Assembly (NCBI GenBank): GCA_000827265.1
Contig: KN834854.1
Location: forward strand, 115,946-161,419
DNA length: 45,474 nucleotides
Reading direction: 5' to 3'
DNA from: Collybiopsis luxurians FD-317 M1
Taxonomy: Eukaryota > Basidiomycota > Agaricomycetes > Agaricales > Omphalotaceae
Made by a program: the position numbers and the translations under genes. Positions within the stretch are counted from its first letter, which is position 1. Each line of letters starts with the position of its first letter. Below are positions 33,151 to 44,518 of the stretch, one piece after another. Below the pieces are notes generated by a model. The model saw only the letters and a list, made by a program, of their open reading frames with translations. It was not told the origin of the DNA and searched no databases.

Positions 33151-33850
33151 CCTCAATAGCCCATTCTTTGTTTCCAGACCTTATGGCTTCTGTTACTGTG
33201 GCATCTTTGAGCTCAACATGCTTCCTGATTTCATCCAGTAGTTGTTTTTCAGGAGGTTCCAGCTGGAGTGTTTGGATGAAAAATTCTGGTTTGAGTAAGA
33301 CAATGTCTTTGTTATTGTTCACCTCTGTCTCAAGACCTGTCATCCATGACAGTGCATCAGCTTTGCCCATGGAGCAGTCTGGTTTGTGGTGGAGATTGAG
33401 GGAGTATTCAGCCAATTCTGTTACCCATTGTGCCTGTCTCCAGTTTAGTTTCTGTGGTTTCCAGAAGTATTGGAGGTTCTGGTGATCAGTCCAGATTTCC
33501 ACTGGTTTCTTGGCCCCTAGCAGGTACTGGTGCCATTCATCCAGTGAATCCATGATTGCCATCATCTCCTTGTCATAGATTTCATAGTTTCATTCTACTT
33601 CATTCAGGGCATGAGATTGGAAGGCAACTGGGTACCATTTTCCATCAATGTTCTGTGACAGTACTGTACCATTAGCAAAGTCAGAGGAGTCTGCTTCTAC
33701 TTGGAATTGACCTTTGTCTTGTGGGAACATCTTCTGCAATCTGGGACTTTAGTCCTTTGAAGGCAAGTTCTTCTGTAGGTCCCCAGGTCCACTCAGAATT
33801 TCCTGTGAGGCAGCTTAGTAGTTGGGCAATCTTGCTGAAGCCTCTGATGA
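33083..33850 (-). pseudogene. Gypsy 2 RNase H and connection
   Basis: The 160-codon frame 33565-33083 has MDSLDEWHQYLLGAKKPVEI, WTDHQNLQYF (TDH motif, Asp retained) and KADALSWM (Asp), followed by the linker to integrase. Upstream sequence to about 33850 contains the end of the RT connection region in other frames. Confidence 0.8.
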
Positions 33851-34780
33851 ATCACTGAAAGAAGTTACAGAATCCCAGGAAGGATTGTATGTCTCATTTC
33901 TTCTTTGGTACTGGCCAGCTGGTAACTGCTTCAACTTTCTTTGGGTCCATCTTCACAGTTCCATTTCCCATGATTATTCCTAGGTAGTCAACATGTGACA
34001 ATTCAAATGTGCATTTCTCTGGTTTTAGGTACAGGTTGTTTTCCTGGGGGGTGTCTAGTACCTCATGTACAATTTGTCAGTGGCTTTCCTCATCATTTGT
34101 GAATACCAGGATGTCATCCATGTAGACAACAACGTGGCTGTCATCTATTTGGTGCTTCAGGATGTGGTTCATGAACAATTGGAATGTGGCTGGGGAATTA
34201 GTGAGTCCAAAGAACATGACTGTTGGCTCAAAGAGGCCCCTATTAGTATGGAAGGCTGCTTTCCACTTGTCTCCTTCTTTGATCCTGATGTTGTTGTATC
34301 CCCATCTGATGTCTATCTTCAAAAACCTTAGCATCTTTTAGCTTATCAATGAGTTCCTGGATTAACAGGAGTGGGTAGCAATTCTTGACTGTCATCTCAT
34401 TGAGCTTTCAATATTCCTGCACCAGTCAGAGACTCCTGTCTTTCTTTTTAATGAAGAAGAATGGGGAGGCCATTAGTGAGGTTGAGGATCTGATTCTTCT
34501 GGACCATAGATTTTCTTCCAGGAAGTTATCAAGTGCTTTTTGTTTGCTGGGACTTAAAGGATAGACCTTACAGTTGACTGGTTTGGAACCTGGTGTGAGT
34601 TCAATGGCATGGTCCCATGGGTGTCTCTGAGGTAACTCATCAAACCCTTGCTTATTGAACACTGCTGGGTGTTGTTTGACATAGATGTCTGCTGTTGCAC
34701 CTGAGTCTATTGAGCATATATGGCCCTGGTTGTGGATGTAGCCTTCCCAGTCAAAGACAAACAGACATTCCCCTTGACCT
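33851..34780 (-). pseudogene. Gypsy 2 reverse transcriptase
   Basis: Motifs: HPWDHAIELTPGSKPVNCKV, YPLSPSKQKALDNFLEENL, PFFFIKKKDRSL; then, after breaks, FLKIDIRWGYNNIRIKEGDK, KAAFHTNRGLFEPTVMFFGL, TNSPATFQLFMNHI and the catalytic VVVYMDDILVFTNDEESH (about 34090-34140). The YMDD catalytic Asp pair is intact, but several frameshifts and stops separate the parts. Confidence 0.85.
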
Positions 34781-35170
34781 AGGTGGTTGAGGTTCCACTC
34801 TTCTGGAGAAGACCACCAGAGGTTATATCTGCATTTGTCCAGGCATCTATTGAATGTGATTAGGGACTTGGTCCAGTCTATTGATGGGTTGTGGAAGCAA
34901 AGCCAATCAAGTCCCAGGAAGATGTCAGTCTTTCCTAGGTTGGTTACCACCAGTTCAATCTGTTCAGCGTGATCTCCAATTATCATTTGCACTTCCATGA
35001 ACCCCTCAATTGATCCATCAGCATTCAAGGTACCATCAGTGTTATATACTGGCATCTTTATGGGGAGTGACTGGACATTGAGCTTATTTTGTGTTACAAA
35101 ATCCTTGTTGATACAGGACCCTGTTGCTCCACTGTTGAGTAATGCACTTGTCTTCAGTTGTGTACTGTTT
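34781..35170 (-). pseudogene. Gypsy 2 aspartic protease, active-site Asp to Asn
   Basis: ALLNSGATGSCINKDF carries the active-site motif, normally Asp-Ser-Gly-Ala-Thr. Asp is Asn (codon AAC at 35134-35136), one CpG-to-CpA change. The rest of the fold follows: MPVYNTDGTLNADGSIEGFM, MIIGDHAEQIELVVTNLGKT and DIFLGLDWLCFHNPSIDW. As in the first gypsy element, the protease is the part whose catalytic centre is visibly destroyed. Confidence 0.8.
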
Positions 35171-36893
35171 TCAATGTTTTCAATGATTGTCTGCAGTTTC
35201 AGATCTCATCCCTTTGTGCCCCGGATGAATCTTTTTATCGCTTTTCAGGCTTTTTATGGCTCTGGTTGCATCATCATGTGTCAAGTGCTGGATCACCATC
35301 ACTGTTCCTTCTGATGCTTCCCTTTGCCATTTCTCAGGCATCCACACTTGAAGGTACCCCACTGCCATTGATAGATTAAGGCTTCTTAGGACTTGGTTGA
35401 CCCATTCAGGAGTCCAAGGTTTGTGTTGTACAGGTTTTTCACTCATTATGGGTGATAATTTAGTAGATTGCTTTGTATCTATTGTTTACAAGATACCACT
35501 GTCTACATAATTACTAGAAGGTGTGTCCATAAATGAGTCATTCTCTGCAGAACCTGCATCTACTGCAGAGGGAGTACAAAACCCAATTCCTTGGTGAGCA
35601 CAGCTTGTTCTTTCTTTCCGAGTCCTATGAAAGCCTGCCTGACTGTTGTTGCATTTCTAATCAGTCCCCAATCATTGGTCTCTGCATCTGTTACTGTCTG
35701 TCTGATTGCTGCCTGTTTCTTGGGGGGACAGTTTCATGAGAAGTGTCCTTTCTGCCTGCAGGTAAAGCACAGCATTTCTGCTCTGGCCTTGTCCAGATCC
35801 ATGGGGCATCCTGCTCCTCCATAAGTTATTCCAGTGCCATCTCGGCAGTCTGTTATGGTGGGGGCTGGTATCAGTTTCAATGCATTTATCCTAGGGGTTT
35901 CCCTGTTTCCCCAGAAGTTCCAAGGTTGCACCTTCTTCTGCTCTTGGCACCTGCGCCACATCTCATCAATTGAGATGATGGTGTCTTTATACACCTGGTA
36001 CTTGTCAATGTGCATTTCTTGTGATCCATAGATCTGGTCAATGGTCTTTGCATTGACTGCCTTTTCAATCAATCTGATGACATAGGCATCATCCTTCTTG
36101 TACTTTGCTTCATGCAGGAGGGTCTCAAACTTCTTGAAGAAGTCCTCAGCTGTGTCTGATCCTTGGTGGATTGTTTTGAGTTTTTCTTGGGCCAGTAGGG
36201 CTCTGTCCTTATCAAGGAAGGCCTTATTGAGATCTTGTTTGAATGTGGCCCAGCTGACCTGCCAGGCATCATTCATGTCATTGAAGTGCTCTTTGAAGTA
36301 GTTCTGGACCCAGTCCTGAACATTTGGTCCTCTCATGTAGGACAGTGCAATGTTGATTTTTTCACTGTCTCCACTGATCCCATTCTTCAGATCACAAATG
36401 AAGAAGAATAGCTGTCATTGCCACTCCTTGTATTGCTTCTTGTCCCCATTGAACTCTGACAGCTCCTTTATGAGCCTTCAGCCAGTGTTCATTGTCTGGA
36501 GAGGAGCAGCTGCTGCTCCTGAGGTGCTTGGTGTGCTTCCAGGCATGGTGAGTGCAAAAGAGGAGGGGATAGTGGTGGGGATTTGTGTTGTGTCATGTGG
36601 TGGAGAAGAGGAGGGGGGAGGGATAATGGCGGGGGGGAAATGTATGGAGAGATTGGTCTGTAATGGGTGGATTCATAGGTTTCATCAATGGACTTGTCAT
36701 ACTGGTTCAGGCAGGGTTGTAAATTACAGGTGTCCCAGGTACAGTTTTTATTGTTCCAATGGGAGTCTACCTGAAGGTGTGTGTCATTTGCATGTACAAG
36801 GTCAAGGCAAGTGGGGTCTGAGGTGGGAGGGGTTTTAGGTCTGAGAGCTTGGCTTACCTGTTTGAGGAAGGTCTTGAGACTTGCTGGGCTCAA
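35171..36893 (-). pseudogene. Gypsy 2 gag
   Basis: From about 36893: a Pro/Ser-rich N-terminal region, then LIKELSEFNGDKKQYKEWQ* with a TGA at an Arg position, then the frame 36336-35734 with the retrotransposon gag core (RGPNVQDWVQNYFKEHFNDM, FKQDLNKAFLDKD, DTAEDFFKKFETLLHEAKYK, AYVIRLIEKAVNAKTIDQIY) and the zinc knuckle CFTCRQKGHFS*NC. The stop inside the knuckle (35734-35736) is TGA where Arg is usual. Downstream, DWGLIRNATTVRQAF leads toward the protease. Confidence 0.82.
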
Positions 36894-37056
36894 AATTGTT
36901 GTAGATGTTCCCTTTTAGAGTCTGGGTCTGACTGTTGTTACTGCATTCCTGGTGCTTGCTGAGTGAAACACATTGCCCCTAGCTCAGATTGGGCCTCATT
37001 CCATGTTGCAATGATTCTTCTCCTAGGATTGGAATTGACACTTCAAGCTACCACTG

Positions 37057-37960
37057 TACAGTGTGTCAGTCTCAACATTACATGCCCTTTTTAAGCAGTT
37101 ATGCCACCACAAGGTAAAGCAAGTGGTGCTATCACTCTGTTAACTGGACACAGGTGTTGATGGGGGAGAGAAGAAAGGAAAATCCAAAAGTGTACTGTCC
37201 TTCCCTCAAGGGTGGCATAGAGAATGTGTATGAATGAAAGGTTAGGTGCTTATGTGGTACCAGATGGGTAGATTGTATGGGTGTATGAGCTTCTAGTGAC
37301 AGGTGATGAAAAGGAGTAAGCTTTGATCTTCTGTCAGCAACCATACTTTGACTACCGAGATGTAGCAGCAAAGGCCCTCAATAATGCTACTGTCTTAGTC
37401 AGGCATCACATCAAGAATAAGCGAAGAGAATAATATTGAGCAGGAGAGAGTACAGGAGGATAGATGGGATCAAAGCTAAGGAATACTCTACAAGTGTATG
37501 CTACTTATACTACTGACTACAGAGCTCTGGAAGGGTATGGAAGGTGGCAGAAGTGTACAGAAAGCTGTAAGTATATGAGTTGTAGGTGACACAGCTAGTG
37601 GGCAGGAGGAAAGCATATGGTGGTGAACAATCATAACCTGTTGTATGTGGTGTGTAAGTGAAACAGTTCAATAAGTGGAAAGGAAGAAAAAAGGAAGATA
37701 GATAGAAGAGGCGCTACACTCAAGTACTATCATTGTATAGCACCCCTAGGATTATATAAGTTCTAGAAATTTGGCAATTATGTAAGTTTATATAAGCAGA
37801 GATAAGATAAGATGAAGAAAAGTGATGTTTCATAACAGTATCACTTGAAGGCCTTGCCTTTTGTGATTCAAATTGTGATTCAAGTTGTGATTAGACTTGC
37901 CACTCATTAAAAGTCATTCAGCCACAAACAGCTGCATGATCATACAGACAAACTATATAT
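37057..37960 (-). repeat. Possible 5' LTR of gypsy 2
   Basis: This is the position where a 5' LTR should lie. The minus strand just inside reads TGGTAGCTTGAAGTG (37056-37042), a possible primer-binding site beginning with TGG. The stretch has AT-rich TATATAA motifs (near 37755 and 37790) and no coding capacity. No second copy is present for comparison, so the ends are not defined. Confidence 0.3.
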
Positions 37961-40356
37961 CAGTCCTGCTGTCATGCTATTAGTGCCAAGAACCATGAGA
38001 GAGGGGTTGGCAGATAGTTTGCACCATGGAATGTTGTTTCATAATAAATTCAGTACAAATGAGATAATGAATGTTCAAATACATAGCTTGTTCTTCAAGT
38101 ACTAAAGCCCAATGTATATCCAGGGAAATGCTTCACAATATGCAAAATATATCACCATCTAAGACATCCCAGATGAAAACTTCCCTGCTTGAATCCAAGA
38201 CTGGAATTGCCACAGCACCATGCACAATGGAGTGGACAGAGATAAACTCTGTCTTCTGTTCTTTCCAGAAATGAAGAAGTCCTAAATCCTTGTCTAGCTT
38301 TGTCCAATGAGTGAGGGAAACAGGTTTGTATGGCTGAACAAAGGCAATTGGACATATCTTGCTTCCTACTGTGCAGGTGAACAGGAAGCAGAGTTGGGCA
38401 AAGACTGCCCCATCAACAGAATCAAAAATGATAAAATCATAGCAGGGTGCACCATTGAATGAGGGGTTATAGCATAGTTGATCAGTTGCAACTCTCCAGG
38501 TGTCCAATGAGTGGTACTAGACTTTCAAGTGCTGATAAGGTGTAATCTGAATCATCACAATGTTAAACATGGTATTCTTCTCAAATGGGAGATATGCATA
38601 CATACCATATCACTGGTACTGAATTCAAAGTACCTTCCATCTGGAAGTGGGATATTAGAGGCTGGAAGAAGATTAGAGATGAACTGAGAGAGACAGATGT
38701 GGAATCAAGAGAACTGTGTCTCTGAATGGATCAGATCATTTAGAGATAGCATCTGGTTTTTGGATCCAAGTGAGAAATGATGATTTTTAATGGGATTTTT
38801 GAAATGAACATGCTCCTCAATATCAGCAGGCTCCTGATTGCTGGCTGGGTTCTCATAATCATCAAGAATGTCAATCTGGCCTTGAATCGACCCTGCAACA
38901 ACAGACTGATGTTCAATTTGGGTAATCTGTAAACAGTGAATTCAGTATTTGAAACAGACAAAGTAGCTATAAGTTGGAAGTCAATCAATAGTACCTGATC
39001 ACCTATGTCTTTGATATTAGTCCAGTTGAGAAAGATCTTCTGAATGGGTCCATGAAGCTTCTCATTAGCATTGTACTCATTCTTTTTAAGATACCATTTT
39101 GCTCTATGTCATCAAAAAGGTGTGTATGGTAGTGCAGTTTGATGAAGTTCCATTGCTTTTCCAGATCATGATCCAAGGATTTATATTTCTAGGCACACAG
39201 AGTTGAGATATACTTCAAATCAAAATTGAAATTATCTTACCTGGATTGCTACAAACATTTCTTGTACAGCAGAACATCCAGCAGAAATTGTTTGGCTTGT
39301 TTGGTTGTGGAGCTCTGAGTACATATCAACATTGAGATAAGCATGTATGACTTTAAGCAACTGATATCCAGCTTTATCATTATCCTCACGGTGAGCATTA
39401 CAGGCTGCAAATAGGAAAATCTATATAAAAGTTTGTTTCATAAGTTCACAACAAGAAGAATGCTTCTCACTTTTGATATTGTACAATGTTTTGAGCCATC
39501 ATTGAATGAGAGTTTGAAAATGCCATCAGAAAAATGATGAACATTGCTCCATCAGGGAAAACTCTTGAACCTGGTTGAAGGGGTCTAAAGTTTTGTATCA
39601 TGTAGTTAATAGATATTACAAACTAGTCATCCACTTGTGTCACTGATGCTCAACCATCAGGAAGATTCTGAATGTACATCTTACATTGAGCAAAGATGAG
39701 ATCAGCCCAGAGACCACCATATTTAAAGTGAAGGTTGTCAAATGATACAGCTGAGTAGGGATCACTGTTTGGGAGTTCGAAAAATACATTCTATAGTTCA
39801 AACAATAAATCTCAAAATTGCATTTAGCAGAGTCAAAAATACATATGAACAGAGGCCGCATTCCAAGCTCTTTCAGAATTTCCTCTCTCTCTCAACTTTT
39901 GTTGATGCTGTATCTACCTGCTTCAAGATGACCAAAGCATCCCTAGCTGTTCGCAGCTCACCTATTTTGTGTTCTGCCAAGTCTTCTTTTGGGATTAAAC
40001 AGCGAGGGCATGGGCATAGACCACCTAGACCTCAAATGAGGCACATCACACACTATGTATGTCCTCAGTGACTAATAATACTGCAAGCGAAATTCATACT
40101 GCTCTTCATAATCAGCAGTCTTGAGAAAGACAAGAGGGAACATCCAGTGCTGGATCTGGTCACCACACTGCATGTTATAGCCAGTCTGAGCATGTTGAAT
40201 AATAGACTCCAGGATCTTTGATGCTGAGTCATGCCAAATAATGCATTTGAAATCAACAAAGTCAGTTTTTCCACTGCGGCTTGAGTCCTCTTTGACTTTT
40301 GAAGTATCTCATAGAGCACTCAGAGCTTAAAATTATATAAAGATAACTCACAATTA

Positions 40357-41052
40357 CAAGTGCATGGAATGAAATGGAATGCCAAGTTTATGTGGTGGGG
40401 AATTCTGTGCCTGATCCTTGACAGGCAATTTTATATTAATGGTATAATACTGATGACACAAGGTAATGTATTAAAGCTGTCATCATACAGCCAAGTATGA
40501 ATTTGTAGCACAATTTTGAAAATACACACCTTAGTGATCTTGTTTACATGTAAACAAATATGATGAAATTTGCTCCACGTTGCTTTGCCCTCCTCCCCCT
40601 CGTAACTGCCCCTGGAGACCAGCCCCACTACAGAAGACCCCCTGGCGATTTTTTGCCACAGTTCCTGTTTCAATGAGTCATTTCTTGAGCCTGCTAATGG
40701 TGGAGGGTGAGACATGAGTCTTTCTTGCAGTGGAAGCATCAGTTTCGGAGAGAGAGACTGTGTAGATTCTTTCCTTCACAGCCGGTGGGATGTAGTGGTA
40801 GTTTGTTACATTGTGGAGCAAGTTTTGTCATTTTTGTTTACATGTAAACAAGATCACCAAGGCATGTATTTTCAAAATTGTGCTACAAATTCATACTTGG
40901 CTGTAATAAATTACAATCTGTTTCAAGTTTAGACTAACCAGGGAGGCGGCCTTTGAGTCACCAGACCCTACTTACTCATCGGCGCCACCACACAGGGCAC
41001 GAGTAACTGCCACACGGCAGTGTTGGCCCACTACCAACAGCAGGGCGTCAAG
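40357..41052 (-). mobile_element. Small non-autonomous element, copy C, inside Plavaka
   Basis: The reverse complement starts AACTTGACGCCCTGCTGTTG, has the same hairpin, TGGCGCCGATGAGTAAGTA, GGTCTGGTGACTCAAA and ACAGATTGTAATTTATTA, then (after MITE 2) TGTGTCATCAGTATTATACC and GCCTGTCAAGGATCAGGCAC to CATTCCATTTCATTCCATGC. It separates GWYP of the Plavaka core from the next recognisable Plavaka segment. Without MITE 2 it is about 278 bp. Confidence 0.75.
40488..40903. mobile_element. MITE 2 (long TIRs, TA target) nested in copy C
   Basis: It is 416 bp. Terminal inverted repeats of about 93 bp start CAGCCAAGTATGAATTTGTA and include GTTTACATGTAAAC; I count only a handful of mismatches. It is flanked by TA at 40486-40487 and 40904-40905. 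Copy B has a single TA at the same place (22243-22244), the empty site. It has no coding capacity. The near-identical arms suggest the youngest insertion in the window. Confidence 0.9.
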
Positions 41053-42405
41053 TTGGATACCAGCCAACTACACATCCTCCACCCAAGCCAGTACTGTTGT
41101 GAATTTCAATAGGCAAATTTGCTAGGCGTGCAATTACAGGGCAGCCTTTTGCAGTGCCAAATGAAGACAATTTGCTTTTGTCAGCATAGAAGATAATGCA
41201 CAAGGGCACACCACTAGATGGAAGGGATCCCTTTCCAGAAAGGTTATGAAGCAAACTAGAATCAATAAATCATTGACCTACTTGTATATCCCACCATTTA
41301 TTTGCTGTACAAGGTTCATTAATGAACCATATCCATCTACCGCTTGCTTTGTCATATCTGAACAGACGACAAGCATGCCACTGCATTCTTGATACCACTC
41401 TTGGATCCATTAGCAGCTCATGAACCCAATCCCACATTGGCCAGTAGAAAACATCAAATGTTTCAGCAGTTTCCTGATATGGAACAACTATTTTGTCCTT
41501 TACAAACTTCCAGTCTTTTATTCAGAATGTTACACCAATATAGTTATCAATAATTGAGTACCTGGGTAGACTTATCTGCAGCAAGATCCCACATCCTCTG
41601 AACTTCATCATAGTTCCTCATTGTACACTGATCAAATCCTTGCTGAGCACAAGAAATTATTTCCAGAAGAGTGTTGGTCTGGTGCTGATTCATGGAACAT
41701 TCCAGAGTCAATGTAGCAATCTCAAAATCCATCTGAGTCTGAAATGGTTACCAGGGTTTATGATCAGTGGGTGGAGGTAATGGACCAGGGTTTCCTCCAT
41801 CAGCCAAATAATCATCAATATACTGGATACTAGTAGGCATATTGCTTTTCGGATGGTATTCAGTCTTCACATCTCCATCCACAAGCTCATTCAAGTTTCC
41901 AAGGTTCTCATTTGGTCAAGACTGGGATTTTCTGGATACAGATATCAGAAACATGTCCATGGACTACAAATCAACAGTTACCTGGTACAGGATAGAAATG
42001 ATCTATGTCAATGAAGTCGGTATGCTGATGAAGAGTTTCGGTATGCTGCGTATTGGCTTTTGGCATGCGATCTGATCTAACAATTGCTGGGGTTGTAAAT
42101 GGTGAGAATTCCATTGATGCTCCATGGAGAAAACACTCACCGTCTGTCTCTTGTTGCTGCTTCTTATTATGATAGGCCCTTATTGCATCAGCTTCTTTCC
42201 CAATTTGTTTCTTTTTACAGATCGATTCATGGGAACCCAAGCCCCAAGCCTTTGGAGATTTGCCACAGTGCCGGCATACTTTCAGGAGAGTCCCAGAGGT
42301 GTTTTTCACACTGTTAGGCATGGAATGAGAGTGGTGCAAAAGTTTGTTTCTGGAGAAGAGCATAGTAGTGAGGGAAAAGGAGAGAAATACATAGATGAAC
42401 TGCAT

Positions 42406-44172
42406 GCGGGGAACATGTATCTTATCATTATCGGCACCTTATCTGATCATTATAATAACCTCGTGATCAAATCTCTCGGAGATGATAGCCGGGTCCAGCC
42501 CCCAGTCTTTATAATCCCGTCATCACTCCATTCAGATGCCGCTATAATGACGGCTTCATTATAATGCACAAAACATTTCTCCAACATTATCTCCGCTGAC
42601 TTTGACTGTGTATTTTTTCTTGCTTGCAGTATCAGCTGAGTTGTTTTGGAAGCTAAAAATTCAGAAATATCATCTGATTGCCTCCTTATGTTTCTAAAGT
42701 TGGTGCAGCTGTCAACAAATTCCAGAACCAAACATCCCTGTCAACAATGTCTATTTGCTTTGCAACATCATATTGACCAATATCTCCCAGCCAATAGCGA
42801 TGTTGAGTTACCCGCACCTCCTGATATCATAACTGACATCTTTATTCACCTTAACTCTGTTCCTTGACCCATCATCCAACAGTATTGTGCCCAAGATGGA
42901 ATCACCTTCCAGGTAGCTGACTGCTACCTTTCGGCCCTTCCTACAACTCTCGTTCATCATATTCTAACCAGTTCATGTTTCTCAAATTCTCATTTCAGCT
43001 GCATTGCCATTTGCTCAATGTTCTGGCTTCACTCCTATGACATTGGGCATTCTCAGTCCACCAATGGAGTAATGTGAATTGTCAGTGTTGCTTAATGTCT
43101 GGAAATGGATTTGTATCTGTGTGTGAGTGCCAGCAGACCTATCATCTGAAATATTGTTTAGTGCATTATGCCTAGATCCAAGTAGTAGATGAAATAAGTA
43201 GCATACTTTCTGGATGGAGCAGCAGAAGAATTTCTGCCTGTCTCAATTCCTGGCATAATATCTGTATGTCTGACCTCCACTGCCCATTATTGGCCTAACT
43301 CATGGTTCACTGGAGGAGTAGAATCTCAGTCAGTGTTCCAGAGTACTAAAGGTGTTCCGAGGGTGGATAAGAGAGAGGGGGTAGAGTATGTGTATATCTT
43401 CAAGTAACTAGGCAAGGTATAGGGATGAATACAGTTGCAATAGTACTGTGGCATCCAGGGGAGTTATGTCTAAGTAAAGCTCAATCACAAACAATGGTGG
43501 TGTGTCAATCCGGCATGTAACTATGGCAGGTAATAAAATACCCAAGTACAAATACTTATATGAGTAAATGCAATCAATTGAGGTAACTGTAGACTGTATT
43601 AACATTGGTCCTAAGTTCACTGGAGTGGTCAACTCGTTATGATTTATGCGCAGGAGCATGCAGCGCGGCAAACATTACTATATATGTTATACCCATTATG
43701 TACATGTGAAGTGGGAAATTATATTAGTCATACCTGGGCTGTCCTGGGTCCTTGATTGTTGCCATCAATCACTCTAGATCGAGCGAGGCCTTCCTGCTTT
43801 CCATACCGGTTACAAAAAAGAAAGACATGATGTGGCGAATGGAAGTTTGCCTCGTGTGCCCCAGAACTTTTTACATTTGGCAACAAGTAATATCATTCTA
43901 GCTCGCCCTTTTCCATTTTTCCGTTGTCCCTAATGCGGACCCTTATTGTTAACCTGTCATGTGATGGATATTTTCCAGCTCCGCCGCCGATGCGGCAGCT
44001 ACTTTATATTTCTATACTCAAAACACAATCATATAATCATTCTCCAGGATCCCTCTGACCTCTGGAACCTCTGGAGCCTGGGTCTTGCCCTTCGAAACAC
44101 ACTACACGGGCACATGCTGAATATCTTACATAGGCGATATTGGGACATGGGCCCAGGCGGGTATAAAACGAC
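42406..44172. other. Right-hand intergenic stretch with CpG-richer patches
   Basis: A plus frame at 42646-42867 (KHPCQQCLFALQHHIDQYLP, then ELPAPPDIITDIFIHLN) follows a possible acceptor (CTTGCTTGCAG) and may be an exon of an unrecognised gene continuing toward 43060 after one stop. A minus frame overlaps it, so the coding strand is uncertain. 42425-42565 keeps many CpGs and has ATTATAATGA at both sides, possibly a small MITE. 43745-44170 is also CpG-richer, with no gene I can name. Confidence 0.25.
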
Positions 44173-44282
44173 TGTGAGCAAAGTAACTTTTTAAGTAACT
44201 TGTTCAATTGAGTTAAGTTACTTGCAAGTTACTTGTTTTTCCTGCGCTTGACAGGGCTAACTTGCCGAATCTCGGCACAATG
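44173..44282 (-). repeat. 105-bp dispersed repeat, right copy
   Basis: The reverse complement begins ACATTGTGCCGAGATTCGGC, continues AAGTTAGCCCTGTCAAGCG and several AAGTAACTT units, and ends AAAAGTTACTTTGCTCACA. It matches 476-574 end to end in opposite orientation. Sequences outside and inside the pair do not obviously match. Confidence 0.6.
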
Positions 44283-44518
44283 TCGCTAACTTGAGTTTCA
44301 CTAAGCACTTGTTGTCAACTCATTAATGATTGAATGTGAGCTCCAACTCAATATTCCAATGGTTTCGAGGATTTATTTTCTTACCTTCATTGCTAAATCC
44401 TTAAAAATCGTGGGAATTACATTCAAGTAAAGTGTAGAACTGACATATTCATTTACTTTCCTATATACAGAAGGCAGATTCTCATAAAAACCTTATTACA
44501 ACTCAAAAACAACTGTAA

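Larger units (their letters stand above)
31651..36893 (-). mobile_element. Ty3/gypsy chromodomain retrotransposon 2
   Basis: A second gypsy element, clearly different in sequence from the first (YMDD rather than YLDD RT motif, different gag). Minus-strand order: gag (36893-35734), protease (about 35160-34780), RT (34600-33850), RNase H (33600-33300), integrase (33150-32000), chromodomain (32050-31700). Just left of the pol end is a short purine run (GAGAGGGGCTG on the minus strand), but no 3' LTR; another gene's intron begins there. A possible 5' LTR lies at about 37057-37960. The coding sequence is broken by stops and frameshifts. Confidence 0.8.
38133..42405 (-). pseudogene. Plavaka-type DNA transposase, interrupted
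   Basis: Plavaka transposases drive EnSpm/CACTA-like elements common in basidiomycetes. N- to C-terminus on the minus strand: a C2H2 finger CRHCGKSPKAWGLGSHESIC (about 42280); the helical DFEIATLTLECSMNQHQTNT and MWDLAADKSTQV (41732-41547); VFYWPMWDWVHELLMDPRV and WFINEPCTANKWWDIQ (41450-41290); the nuclease-like core IIFYADKSKLSSFGTAKGCP (about 41190) and GGGCVVGWYP; then, beyond the inserted element, DFVDFKCIIWHDSASKILES, QHAQTGYNMQCGDQIQHWMF and LKTADYEEQ (40270-40100); CPCPRCLIPKEDLAEHK; AYLNVDMYSEL (39400-39300); YNANEKLHGPIQKIFLNW (about 39060); and the C-terminal PSFNGAPCYDFIIFDSVDGA to FIWDVLDGDIF (38507-38133). Several introns are plausible (39190-39240, for example). Stops are fewer than in the gypsy elements. 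Confidence 0.87.

Noticed and set aside
40357..41052. AACTTG as target-site duplication of copy C
   Set aside because: AACTTG does occur at both ends, but copies A and B share the same bases, so it is more likely part of the element.
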